A stretch of DNA of 64,000 bases, from contig OY997596.1 of the NCBI GenBank assembly GCA_963921825.1, positions 32,541,932 to 32,605,931 on the forward strand, given 5' to 3'. Shown here piece after piece: positions 1 to 11,517 of the stretch. The stretch is from Erodium maritimum (Eukaryota; Streptophyta; Magnoliopsida; Geraniales; Geraniaceae). The position numbers and the translations under genes are program-made. The notes below the pieces were generated by a model, which ran no database searches, was not told the origin of the DNA, and saw nothing but the letters and a program-made list of their open reading frames with translations. Positions within the stretch are counted from its first letter, which is position 1. Each line of letters opens with the position of its first letter.

Positions 1-1968
1 GTAAAACACGGGCTCTCATGGCCACCCAAGACACAACAGTAAAACACGGGCTCTCATGGCCACCCAAGACACAAAATACACAAACAACCTCTGGCATAAC
101 CAATGCCTCCAACAGTCCTAATATCAACAGTTCACAATCAACCTTCAGCCATGATCATATGCCTCCAGTACTCCTAATATCGATAAGTTCACAATCAACC
201 TCCGGGCATGGTCATATGCCTCCAGTAATTCTAACATCGATAAGTTCTCTGCTCCTACGACACTACTAAGTGTCACATGCTTTTCTAATATTCTCTACGT
301 TCCCGTATCATGCCTTTCTGATAGTCGATAAACCTACTTAACCCACGACACCCCGATGTCACATGCAATTCTACTGTTAACTTTCCCTAGTCAGGGCCGA
401 GATCCGGCTACTTTTCCCTACCTCGTGCGTGTTCTCCAAAAGCCAACCAACAAGCTCCGGTGTGATCTCAGTCACTCACCCAGCTTTCCCTTGCCTCGGT
501 TCGCGGCACGATCTAAAAGAACACAATTTTAAACGCTTTTAAGCTTGCAGGCATAATGCTGAATTTTAATAAACCAGACGCCCAAAAGTAACCCCGACAA
601 TGTCGATCACTCCACAACTCCCCAATTACTCGACATTGTCGATATTGGACCTGTAAAGGCCCGATTCGCCCGACATGGCGAATCTGCCCGGGTTTTGGAA
701 ATGCCCTTCCGGGGCTCCAAAAATTCCCGTTTTCGTTTCTACGGTCTTAGAATAATTCAAGGGTCCCAATGCACTTGACGAAATCGAATTCCGACTTCCG
801 AGTCAATTAATTGACGTTTAAAGTTTCTAAACCCGATAAATACAACTTTCGCATTTTAATTCCAATTTTCGATTCAGTTGTGGATAAATGGTCCGAGGAA
901 CGTTCTAAACCACCCGAACACAAAACCCGACCACCCGAGCAAGTGGGCCCCACCCGACCCCCTTTGGCCGTGGGTGGCTAGGGCCGGTTTGGGGCCGGTC
1001 CACCAAGGTGGTGGCTGGTCCTAACTCCGGCCAGCCACCCTACAAAACCGGCCAGCCACCATACACGGTGGCCGGAGCTCCCCCGAGCCTCCGGTCACCG
1101 GAAAACGTTCATCTTTTCGCTCCAAAACACCTCCAACAAACCCCCCACCTCAATTCCACCATAAACTACTCATTTCTAACCAAACCCTAACATTTCCAAC
1201 TTAACAAAAAGAAAATCGGTTAGGTGCTCACCGTAGAGAAAGTCGATGTGAGCTCGATTCTTTTATCGTTGAGACGATCCACCGGATGGATGATCGAGAA
1301 ATGTCAAAACCCTAACAACACCTGATCTTTTCTCTCCTTCTTCCCTTGCCTTTTCTCTCTCTAAAAACCTCTCCTATTTTCACCAAAATGGCCGAACACC
1401 CTCCAACACTCATCTTTGTATTTTTTTCAAAACTAACACATAGCAAAAAGACCAAAATACCCCCCCTTTTATTTTGTCTTTTCTTTAAAGTGAAGGGAAA
1501 AGTTGTCCTCCCTTTTTCCTTCCACCACATTCATGACATGTGTCATGTGGGTCCCACACCTTTTTGGAAAATATCTCCTAGATATTTTCAGTCAGATTCG
1601 CGAAATTCAGACGTTTCGGGCCCCGAACGTGCACTTTTTCCAAGAAATTACGAAACTTCGCGGGCTACAAGGAAACGGATCAACTAAGACCGATGCGACG
1701 ACGGCTAAGCTTTTTGGATCCAAAACGGTCCTCGAATGGACCAAAACGTCGCTCGGTTGACTTTTCCAACAAAAAGTCAACATTTCCCAAACTGATCAGA
1801 AAGTTGCCCTGAGTCCCCCGGAACTCACTTTGGTCGATAGCGGGGTCAACTTACGTCCGGTATGACCCCCGGAGTCAATTTCAGGTTCAATCAAGTGTCT
1901 GCTGAATTTTTTTAAATTTTCCTGTTTTTCGCAGATTTGACTGGCGTTGACCGGGAGTGGTTATTACA
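1..1968 (-). mobile_element. Partial gypsy LTR (LTR-3 family), cut by window edge
   Basis: The last bases (1961-1968, TTATTACA) are the reverse complement of the LTR start TGTAATAACC seen at 61780. The stretch matches the antisense LTRs at 28399-31346 and 34605-37983 along its length. Bases 1-75 hold two short units of the family's minisatellite. On the minus strand this is the 5' part of the LTR; the remainder lies before the window. It abuts and interrupts the LINE that begins at 1969. Whether it is a solo LTR or part of an element cannot be told. The short ORFs in it are not genes. Confidence 0.9.
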
Positions 1969-1974
1969 TACAAG

Positions 1975-2690
1975 ACTTGGCTCCCAGTTCTGGCCAAATT
2001 TAAAAGGAAATTGAACCTATGGCAGTCAAAGACTCTTAACTTTGGGGGTAGGATCACACTCATCAAGTCATCTCTTACTTCTCTCCAACTCTACTATATG
2101 TCTTTATATAAAGCTCCCTAAAAGGTGCTTCAAGAAATGGAGAAATGGCAAAGGAGATTCCTTTGGAATGGCAATGTCTCTAAAAGAGTATTATAAAAGT
2201 GAAATAGGGAGTAGTTTGCACTCCTAGAGAGTTTGGGGGATTGGGGATAAAGAGCCTATATGTGATGAATGCTGCACTACTAGCTAAATGGTGGTGGAGA
2301 TTTTCTTTGTAGACCAATTCTTTAGGGAAAAAAATTCATATGTGCCAAGTATGGATGGAACAAGGAAGACTGGGATCTATCACAGATAAATATTGCAGGG
2401 AACCAAAGTTTTCTCAGTCATGTTCAATCCCTTCTTGCTAATCAAAAGTTCAGCAGTGCCGTTGGATTCTCTGGATTGGAATGGTTTGTGATAAATGGGG
2501 AAATAGTTTATTTTTGGGGTGATATTTGGTTACTAGTGACCCCTTTGAAAGAGAGATTCTAGAGATTATTTCACCTTTGTATACACAAAATTCTCAAAGT
2601 AACTCAATTCTGGAACAATGGGAACTGGTTTATAAATTTCAGAAGGAGACTTAGATTCTGGGAGCTGGGCCCATTCAGGCTATTATCAAA
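1975..2690 (+). pseudogene. LINE reverse transcriptase C-terminal part, degenerate
   Basis: Translation around 2010-2110 gives the plant L1 signature KTLNFGGRITLIKS followed by a YMSLYK-like block, the conserved region downstream of the RT catalytic core. A further block at 2225-2300 reads like GLGIKSLYVMNAALLAKWWWRF, also standard in plant L1. Several stops and frame changes separate the blocks. The catalytic FADD region is not present in the window. Confidence 0.75.
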
Positions 2691-2691
2691 G

Positions 2692-3006
2692 ATGCTTAAC
2701 CTTTTCTCATTACATGACTCTGGTGAAGATAAGGTTGTTTGGAAAATTCATGAAGCTGGTTTCAAGGTAAAGAGAATATATTGGCATTTGGAGGATTATG
2801 GATCAAATGTGAGACCTTGGGAAAAGTTGCTTTGGTCCCTTAATCTTCCTCCAAAAATCTCAGCTTTCATCTGGCTGACTTGTCCCAATGCCTCGCCTAC
2901 CAAATTATTCCTGGATGGAAGAGGACTGAATTTAAATCTTGCAAAGACACTTTGCCCTTTTTGTGTTCAAGACTTTGAAGAAATTACCAATCTCCTTTTA
3001 ACTTGA
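2692..3006 (+). pseudogene. LINE zf-RVT (RT zinc-binding) domain
   Basis: The longest intact piece of the LINE (104 codons). It shows the zf-RVT pattern: W-x2-LW-x4-PPKISAFIWL near residues 45-65 and a C-P-x-C motif (LCPFC) near residue 90, which in plant L1 is followed by an E-x-I/x-HL segment, here ITNLLL. In the family this domain is the C-terminal zinc-binding part of the polyprotein. It ends at a TGA; the downstream frame continues the family's C-terminal tail in broken form. Confidence 0.8.
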
Positions 3007-3119
3007 CAAAGACCTTAGTTAGTCTGGACTTCAGTATTGGATTGGTGGGGAATTAACAGTGTAATAATGGGGGACTTTCTTGGCTTCATCTACTCCTGGT
3101 CCTATTTATGTCCTTCCTC

Positions 3120-3305
3120 TTCACAAAAACAATAGAGGCTGACTATTTTTGTTACACTTTGGCACTTATGGCTGGCCAAGAATGATCTTGTTTTCAACCA
3201 GGGTTTGAGCATGCACCTTAACATCTTACATAAGATACAAAGCCATACTTTTAACCTAGAATGGTCTCTATTCAGCAGACACAAAGCCCTTTCCTTCTTA
3301 GCCTA
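3120..3305 (+). pseudogene. LINE polyprotein C-terminal tail
   Basis: Reading near 3145-3303 gives an LWHLWLAKNDLVFN-like block, matching the WxLWxxRNxxvF motif that closes plant L1 ORF2. It then runs through a WSLF block to a stop just after 3303. It follows the zf-RVT pseudogene with a frame disruption between them. Confidence 0.6.
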
Positions 3306-4150
3306 GACCAGGACACCTAGAACTTGTGTGAGAAGAAAGTTACAATTAATTGGTTTCTGATTTATGACTGATAGTGGCTGTTTTTTGGTGGTGGATCAGC
3401 AAGGTGTTCAACTGACTGTTTTTTTTAAATTGGTTTGTTTTCTACTAGGGCTGGGGTGGAATGGGTGGGCTTTGGGGGGTTTTAGATTGAGAGGTTTGTT
3501 TTTAGGTTGGGAAACAACTAACACTTGAGTAGGGGATTCATTCTTTTTCTGAGATATCACTCTTGTGTGGGGGTAGTGTTTTATCTCTAGGTTGAATTCT
3601 GAGAGAGTGTTTTTTTGGTTTTAGTCACATATTACTCTGTCTTTGAATTATGCAGATCCATCTTTGCCAACATGTCTCTACTGTTGATCCTAGACGTGAT
3701 GGTTTATGGAGTTCTTCTTTCAGAGCTGCATTTTCTAGGATCATCTCAGTTGGTGATTAATACTTTGGAGGACTTATAGTTGTATGGAACTATTTCGGGT
3801 TTTGCTGCAGATTTTGCAGTTGGTTTGGCTTAGGGTTTGAGAAGTTTTGGACTGGGACTTGGCTTCGATTTTCAGTTTGGTTTTGATGGGTTTTGTTTGC
3901 TAATCTTAGTATGGCTACTAAGGTTTTTGTGTAGAGGATTGAGTTGTTCTCAATGCCTTGGGTTAGCTAGTTTGTTCTGGTTTTGATTGTCATTTGGGTG
4001 GTTTTTTGTTTCTTGGAGCACAAGCTACATATGAGTTTATAGCATTAACCGTGGGGGGTTATTGTTGTGTACTAGTTGTGTGTCCTGAGAGTTTGTTTTA
4101 ACTCTTGGCCTTTTATTTATTTCAAAGAATTGGACCATCAGTAATACATT

Positions 4151-6438
4151 TGCTGATAAAAATACCCACACATCACCTTTGTTCTCTCTCCTTATTTCTT
4201 AATTCCCAGCAACACAACACAACACCAGGTAGATATATAATGTCTTTTGCCAAAATAAAACAGCACTTAAACACACCCCTCCACTTGTATTTGCTGCTAA
4301 CAGTAGCACTAAATCAAACCACAACCAAGAACAACTCATCTTCTTGATCCCGTGAGCTCAAACAAGCTAGAGAGGAAGAACACAAGACACCAAGACATTG
4401 GTTCTTGTCTTTGCGGTACAACCCACCAAGATGGAACAAAACCACACTTATAGTTCTTGACTTTTGCAGCAAAGACTCAAGGAAAGAAAAGGAGACCTCA
4501 TGCCCTTGATCTTCTTCTTCTCTCCAAAGAAGCCGCCACCCCAAATTGCTCTTTATCCCAATATTTTAGCCGCCCCTCTCTCTTAAAACAAAGCACCAAT
4601 GGTTCCCTTTTATTCCAACCTAAACCTAAATTGTTAAATGGGCTTAAATAATATCTTGTGGGCTTAAGTGATAGGCCCAAGTTCATGGGCTCATTTGGAG
4701 CCAAAAATAACATTTTTTCCTAGAGTTGCACGACGTGAAGCTTCAGCTTCCACATCGTGTAGGAACCTACACGTGGAAGCATCTTGACGAAGAATGCACT
4801 AGGGACAAGGATTACACGTCGTGCACCATATTTGTGACGTCTTTTGCCTTTTGTTTCCTTTCACTATGTGACGAATTTTTACAACCACATCATGACGACC
4901 TTTATGCCGTGTAGTATCTCACATTTTACACGGCGTGAAGGAATAACCTACACATCGTGAAGGGGATCGGCTAGGCTTCTAAGTAGAGATCTTGAGGTTG
5001 GGATTTTGAGAGCTTCCACACATCCTTGAGGCCATTAGAGAGGTTTTCTATGTGATGGTTAGTCAGGGGCAAGAAGGAGATGTCCTAGCCTTAGAGCAAG
5101 TGATCGTTGGCATTTGGAGGCCGTTTGGAGCTAGAACGACCATCACAACGGTGGGAAGAAAATTTACCAGAACCTGAAGCCTACAACTAGAGTACTCTCT
5201 AACTCTAATCCCTCATGCCTTCATGATTATTGTACCATTTTGCGTGGTTGTATTGAGACATCGTTGATTCTACGATATAACCTTCTTTTTATCATGCCTT
5301 GTGATGTTTGGATAAAAGGATTTTTTATGTTGAGATTTGTTTATCTGTCTGTTGATGTGATCTCTTGTGATGATACAAGTCTACTTCCTATTACATTTTT
5401 CTTATCAATCTCGGTTAGGTCGAAATTATGGTTTGGTTTAATTTGGGATTAGACTATTTTTCGGGTGGTTTAGTCATTAATAGCTTGATTTCCCATTCGA
5501 TGTCTTGGAATAAGGAAAGAAGCCGACCTAAGGGTGATTGGTTGATATCAGGACCCATATAAACCATACACTTCAAACCATTTTTATTATTTAAAGCTTG
5601 GAAAATGAGATCTTAGTGGATGATTATGATCTTGACATCCCTAGTCGATTGAGAGTTGGAAATCTCATTCAATCTCTAAGTCAACCCGAGACTGAGTCAA
5701 AACACTCTCCATGGACCGAACCGCCTTGTCAAAAAAGGTTGTGAATGTCATTCAATAGGCTGCCTTGAGTAGTCACTACTGGAAGGCGAGGTGTTGTCTG
5801 GGGTGACAACACAGACCAAGATTCATAGCTGGAGTGCGATGTAATTACAGCTTGGGGACTATAAGAGGTTGTCCCGTGTCGTGGAGAGGCAATTAATTTC
5901 CTTTAACACCGGGTAGGATATTATCGGAGTTCTATAATCAACACTTATCTCTAGGAACAAACACACCTTTTATTTTGGGTAGAAATCATACCCTTATATA
6001 AGTAAGGGACAAGTCCCTAACTCATGATTGCGCCATTCGTTCCACTTTCATGATAACCTTAAGGAATAGCCAACTGTTAGGGCCAAAGAAAATTGTTAGG
6101 ATGGTCACCGTGGTCGGGATGCAGTGACCCAACTAGTAGTTGCATCTAAGTTCACATTTGAAAGCTCCTAAGATGATTGATACATATTTTTAGTCATACT
6201 TTACTTATCAACTTGAGTTATTATATCATCAAGGAAGTTAAATAGAAAGGTTAGGTCATTGTTTCGGAGATACGAGTTTGAGAGCAAAAATAGAGTTTGT
6301 GAGAGCTCTATGCTTGAGCTTGGAAGGGGGGGGGGGGAGTGTAGCATTGAAATATTAAAGCAAAGCTTGAGCTTTTTCATCAAACACTATATCGACTTTA
6401 CTATTTGAATCATGTTTATCGCTTCTTCATCTTTTTCT
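4151..6438. other. Unassigned repeat-like DNA
   Basis: No gene, domain or element end was recognised. Bases 4740-4975 carry about eight variants of the word CAC-R-Y-CGTG, resembling the GC-rich word arrays inside the gypsy LTRs nearby, so part of this may be an unrecognised LTR. A run of 13 G lies near 6326-6339. Short ORFs here have no recognisable similarity. Confidence 0.5.
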
Positions 6439-6869
<431 letters not shown>

Positions 6870-7021
6870 ATCGTGGGGAGAGAATTGCTAAAAGAAATAT
6901 AAATTACGTAACTCGGGTTTAAATCTAATATCTAATATAGTTTGTTTAATACGAGTGCAATAGCTATAGGCTTACAATCCCGAAAGCTAGAGAAATTCAC
7001 AAATCTTAATGCTTTATATCT

Positions 7022-7026
7022 CTTTA
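7022..7026. repeat. Target-site duplication CTTTA (left) of solo LTR-2
   Basis: CTTTA directly precedes the TGTAAGAACC start at 7027 and recurs at 22386-22390 directly after the GGGGCGTGACA end at 22385. The exact match over more than 15 kb defines the two ends of one insertion. Confidence 0.93.
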
Positions 7027-7356
7027 TGTAAGAACCGCTCCCGGTCGAACTGGTGAATTCTAGGTAAGTTTGACTTTCGGCTGGAAAAGTCAACCGATGG
7101 CTCAGGAAGCCATTCGGGACCTTTCCGGGGCCCAAAAAGCTTAGCCGTCATCACGGTTAGCTTAGTAGGGCCATTTCCATCAGTTTGACTGTAATATTGG
7201 TTAGGTCAAATTTTGGTCAAACTTGAACTTTATATCGGTTATTTTTCCGATAAAATCTTGGAAAACTGGAAATTATTTAAGTGGAAGTGACCCCACATGA
7301 CACTTGTCATATTTGGCTTGGAGGATGAAAAAGGAGCTTCAATTGACTCTTATACC

Positions 7357-7948
7357 CTCCCAACTTACCTTTAAAGGCATAGGACCTTAAGGGCTTTTCG
7401 GTATTTGTACAAAATAGGTCATTTAAAACAACATGAGCACACAAATCAGCTCACTCCCTATTGTTGCAGCCGAAAATCACAAGGAGAGAGAGAGAGGGGA
7501 GAGCTCATTTCTTGAGGAAGAAGAAAGTGAAGAAAGCTTGGAGTTTGGAGCTTGTTTTTAGTCCTTTTGCCTCCATTTTCCTTCCATCTTCTTCATCTCA
7601 CAATCCTAGAGGTATGGATGCTCTTAACTCTCCATTTCATCTACTCTTAACTCTCCCAACTTACCTTTAAAGGGATAGGACCTTAAGGGCTTTTCGGTAA
7701 TTGGACAAAATAGGTCATTTAAAGCAACATGAGCACACAACTCAGCCCATTCCCTAGTGTTGCAGCCGAAAATCACAAGGAGAGGAGAGGAGAAGAGCTC
7801 ATTTCTTGAGGAAGAAGATATGGAGGAAAGCTAGCATTTTGGAGCTTGTTCTTGGTCCTTTTGCCTCCATTTTCCTTCCATCTTCATCATCTCACCTCCC
7901 TAGAGGTATGGATGCTCTCAACTCTTCATTTCCTCTACTCTCCAATTT
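7357..7948 (+). repeat. Private 296-bp tandem duplication in LTR-2
   Basis: CTCCCAACTTACCTTTAAAG starts at 7357 and again at 7653, and about 296 bp follow in two diverged copies, each ending near a CTAGAGGTATGG motif. The related LTR at 44382 has this segment once (about 44718-45010), so the duplication belongs to this copy or sublineage. Confidence 0.9.
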
Positions 7949-8170
7949 GGGTTTTTGTGGGTTTTTGGCTTGAAGTTGAAGAACTAGTGTTTGGGTTGTT
8001 GCTTGGAGAAAAAGTAGTGAAGTAGGTTGTTTGGATTGTGTTTTTGGTTGAAGTTTTGATGAACCCATTGTGGGTGTTGTTGTTTGGCAACTTTGGATGA
8101 ACATTTTGGAGTTAGATGGACTTGGAAATGTGGTTTTTGATTTGATTTTCATGAAACTCGAGCTGGGGAA

Positions 8171-8440
8171 GAAATGGGGAGAACCTGGACTGGTTCGCTA
8201 CGGAGCGTGACCCGGACCGGGCCCTGTGCCGGCATGGCAAGCCGCACGGAACGGGCCAGGTACCGGCACGGCGTGCTGCGCGGAACGGGCGCGAGTCCGG
8301 CACGGAACCTCGCATGGTCCATGTCAGACTCCGGGCCTGTACGCCGCACGGTCCGTGCTGGTTACCAGGCTGGTCTGTGACACGTTCCGTGCCAGATTCC
8401 AGCACGGCCTGTGCTACAGGGCCACCTTCCGGATTAGACC
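8171..8440 (+). repeat. GC-rich short-word array in LTR-2
   Basis: Dense recurrence of words such as GCCGCACGG, GGAACGGGC and CCGGCACGG in a stretch far more GC-rich than its surroundings. It sits at the same relative place in the LTR as the TGACG array of gypsy-1 at 9711-9865. ORFs called here are by-products of low stop density. Confidence 0.7.
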
Positions 8441-9710
8441 TCTAGATCCGAAAACCCTTCCTTTTAGCCCATTTCGATTTCTAGATCATTTCTTTGACCT
8501 TGTTTCCATTGTTGGAGAGTTGTTCTGTAAATTCTGAGTTGAGGAACACTCCGTTGGGCTACTAATTTTGGTATTATTGTGGTCCAAGACCGTGAGCCCG
8601 AGCTCAAGAGAAGGAAAGGCCTTGGACCCGAGCTAGGGAGTCGAAGAACGGAGGAGCGAATCACCGGCTTTACAGTAGATTTTTAGAGGAAGACCTCAAG
8701 GTAGGGAAAGTCCTAACCACTCGAGTATTTCATTACTAGTACACCTTTTAGGTTAATAAAATCGGAAAGGTCCTAGAATTGCATATAGGATGCGAATAAC
8801 TAGAATAATCGTGTAAGACCCGCTCCCGGTCGAACCGGCGACTTTTCAAGCAAGTTTGACTTGCTACCGGAAAGTCAACCGATGACTCAAGAAGTCACTC
8901 GGGACTTTTCCTGAACTCAAACGGCTTAGCCATCATCACGGTTGACTTAAGGGGAGAAATTCCTTTCGTTTGAGTATAATGTTGGAGGAAGTCAATTTTA
9001 GTCAAAACGAGACTTTTTATCGACTAAGAGCATTAATTTAATTGTGCTGGAAATTATTTTGGAAAACTAAATAACCTACTTGGTTGAAAGAGAGAAAATG
9101 GAGTAGTCTTAGACCCTTTTACCCTCCCAAAAGCTTCTACAAGGGATTCTAGCTCAAGGGCTTTTGGTCATTTGATACATCTAGGTATTATTTGAGTTTG
9201 GAAGAGCAAAACCAACTCATTTCTTTTGGTGTAGCCGAAATTTGGAGGAGGAGCAAGGGAGAAGAGCTCCCATGGAGCTTTGAAGAAAAATCAAGGAAGA
9301 AGAGGCCACTTGAAGTCTTCCTTTAGCCATCCCTCCTCAAAATCACTACCATCTTCTTCATCTCACCCTTCTAGAGGTAATGGAACTCTCTAATCCTCAT
9401 TTCCCTTCATCTCTTTTCATGGGTTTTTGGGTGAAATTGCTAGATGTTGTTGGGTTTGAGTAGAAATGGTGGGAGATGTTGTGGATAAGAAGCTTTGTTG
9501 TGTTTTTGTGAGAAATCCTTGGTTTGTTGGAGCTTTTAAGTTGGTTTTGATTTGATGAATCATTAGAAACTTGCTTATTTGTTGATTCCTACCATGGGTA
9601 GAGGAGTATTGAAGGATTTGGACTGTGTTGGTAGTTGGAAGGGGTAAAATTTGGGGTTTAAAGGTGGTTTTTCGGAGAAAAGGAGCTGGAGGTTGAAGAA
9701 GGGCAAAACT

Positions 9711-9865
9711 GCCCTGGTGCGCCACAGATCTGTGACGGATCCCGTGACGGGCGACGTCACGGCTCCGTGAGGGAGTCTGTGACGACACTCGTCACGGCTC
9801 CGTGACGGTAACCGTGAGGGTTGACGTCACGGATCCGTGACCAGGTCCGTGGCAGACCAGGGTGG
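9711..9865 (+). promoter_or_regulatory. TGACG/CGTCA word array in gypsy-1 5' LTR
   Basis: More than ten instances of TGACG, CGTCA or CCGTGA occur, including GACGTCACGG and CCGTGACGG half-palindromes, in about 150 bp. The same array, shorter by one internal unit, lies at 18965-19070 in the 3' LTR. TGACG is the core of as-1-type sites bound by plant TGA bZIP factors; a promoter role here is inference. It could equally be a low-complexity GC expansion. Confidence 0.5.
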
Positions 9866-10092
9866 GGGTTTCTTTGAGGATTTTTCACCTTGGTTGATCT
9901 TGGTTTTGAGCTGAACTTTGGAAGGGCTTTGGGGGTCTTTCTTGCTGTTTAAGTGGAGTCTAATTAACGTTTCTTTGTGTCCAAGACTTTGGGGATCGAG
10001 CTAGAGGAGCAAGGATCACACCGGGACCCGAGTGAAGAACGGAGTGCTGACCACCGGGCTTATCATCAGAGTGTTGAGAGGAAGACCTCGAG

Positions 10093-11229
10093 GTAGGGAA
10101 AGTCTTAACCTCTCGTTTAAATGCTTAGTATGTATGCTAGGCTAATAAAATAGGAAAGGCCCTAGAAATGCCTATAGGATGTGAATAACTAGAATAATTG
10201 TCTTTCAATTACTAATAACCGGAAGTGTCTAGTGGTGAATGAATAGGATGCCAATCACTAGTGTAACTCGCTTTCAATACTTGAGAATTGTTTGTCTGGT
10301 AGAGTGGCCTTGGCAAAGCCCTCGGATTAGTTGCGTGTTAGGATCACATGCTTGATTGTTTGGTTGCTTAGTGGATAGGCTAAAGAGTCTAATGGAACTA
10401 GTTGAATTGCATATTTGAATGCTCGTTTGAAGGTTTTCATGTTTGGTTGATTGAACTCGTATTGGACTGTTGGCTATATTTGGATGATTGCTTGATTTCC
10501 GTAAATGATTGCTTGGAGCATCGAGTATGACTGGTTGCACCGAGCGGTGCAATCAGGTGATCGATGCCCCGATGGGTCGAGACTGGTAAGTGAACGGTAA
10601 GTTGTGTTTGTGTGATTCGTGTGCTGTGTGTTGTGGTGAAACGGTGATGTGCGAGCTATGTGTGATAGTGATTTGGTGGTTGTTGGGATTGGATCGCTTC
10701 GTGTTTCGGTTGAGTGCGTTACTAACTTGTTATCTGATTATTATTGATACGGTATGGTACCTACACCGTTGAGGAGTCCGGTGTAGGATGAGATAGTGAT
10801 TATTGTTGATACGGTATGATACCTACACCGTTGAGGAGTCCGGTGTAGGATGATATATTGGGTACTTGTTGAATTGCCCAAGTGTATGCTTCCTATGGGA
10901 GTAATACCTTGGTTCCCGAGGACATAAAATCCTTTGGAGACGTTTATGAGAATCCCGATGATAAGCGCCCCGAAGGGTTGTTTCCGGTTGCCTGAATGTT
11001 ATGCGTCTCCTCTGGATTTGAGGGAAAATCCGAGAGGACACATCATATGTGGATCGGAGGGTGGTGACTTTATGTGCCACGGCATTGGCTGGATTACTTT
11101 TTCCCGTGGTTGTTAAGAACTGTCTTATTGTCGTTGCTGTTGACTTTATTGAGTTTAAGGTCCACCTTGTTATGTGTTTTCCCTACTGAGCGCAAGCTCA
11201 CCCTTGTGAGTTTATTGTTGTGTTTACAG
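10093..11229 (+). other. Possible spliceosomal intron inside the LTR
   Basis: A donor-like AG/GTAGGGAAAG at 10091-10102 and an acceptor-like TTGTGTTTACAG/G ending at 11229 bracket 1,137 bp. Both motifs are kept in the 3' LTR (19306 to 20442), the outer LTR-2 (8701 to 22112 around the nested element) and, as reverse complement, in LTR-3. The lineage-specific repeats of these LTRs fall between the two motifs. Splicing itself is inference. Confidence 0.35.
10746..10869 (+). repeat. Tandem 62-bp pair with hairpins in gypsy-1 LTR
   Basis: Two adjacent copies of GATACGGTAT..., each containing CCTACACCG, a 10-nt loop and CGGTGTAGG (10760-10787 and 10822-10849). This forms a 9-bp perfect stem. The same pair is at about 19958-20062 in the 3' LTR. 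Confidence 0.9.
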
Positions 11230-11498
11230 GCTTGATTGAGGAGTAGAGGCTCGGGAGCTTCTTGGTGTGGGTGTCTGTAGAGACTTCACTTTTACTTTAT
11301 TTCTGTTTGGAACAAACCTTGTGGAGGATTATTATTACACCCCTGGAGGGTTATTTATGTTTTAAACCGAATTTTGTGGATTTGAGTTTCATATTGGAGT
11401 TTTTTCAGGAACTTGTTGTTGAGTTATTGTCTTTTAAATCATTTATTTCTAGTCATGCCTCGAGTCCGGGCAAGAACCGGATTTGGGGCGTGACAATT

Positions 11499-11517
11499 TG
11501 GTATCAGAGCCTGGTTT
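11499..11517 (+). promoter_or_regulatory. Primer binding site of gypsy-1 (tRNA-iMet)
   Basis: TGGTATCAGAGCCTGGTTT, three bases after the LTR end, is complementary to the 3' end of plant initiator tRNA-Met (TGGTATCAGAGC core perfect). It primes minus-strand DNA synthesis. Confidence 0.95.

Larger units (their letters stand above)
1969..4150 (+). mobile_element. Decayed L1-type LINE, 5' part missing
   Basis: Broken coding sequence runs from 1969 to about 3305, followed by a G/T-rich stretch typical of plant L1 3' untranslated regions. The 5' part is absent because LTR-3 sits directly against it. The 3' end near 4150 is approximate: there is no clear poly-A and no target duplication was recognised. 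It is an old, immobile copy. Confidence 0.75.
8812..11495 (+). repeat. 5' LTR of gypsy-1
   Basis: 2,684 bp from TGTAAGACCC to GGGGCGTGACA, with TG and CA termini. It differs from the 3' LTR by scattered substitutions and at least two indels: a 17-bp segment near 9080 is missing here, and about 36 bp of the TGACG array near 9760-9795 is extra. By eye the LTRs are near 99 percent alike, suggesting a fairly recent insertion. A GAG/GTAGGG donor-like motif (10092/10093) and a TTTACAG/G acceptor-like motif (11229/11230) lie inside. Confidence 0.96.

Noticed and set aside
8112..8537. Overlapping ORFs of 66-103 codons on both strands
   Set aside because: They fall in the GC-rich word array of LTR-2, where stop codons are rare by composition.
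11499..11517. Initiator tRNA-Met gene fragments at the TGGTATCAGAGC sites
   Set aside because: Only the 3'-complementary primer site is present, next to LTR ends. No tRNA body or cloverleaf follows.
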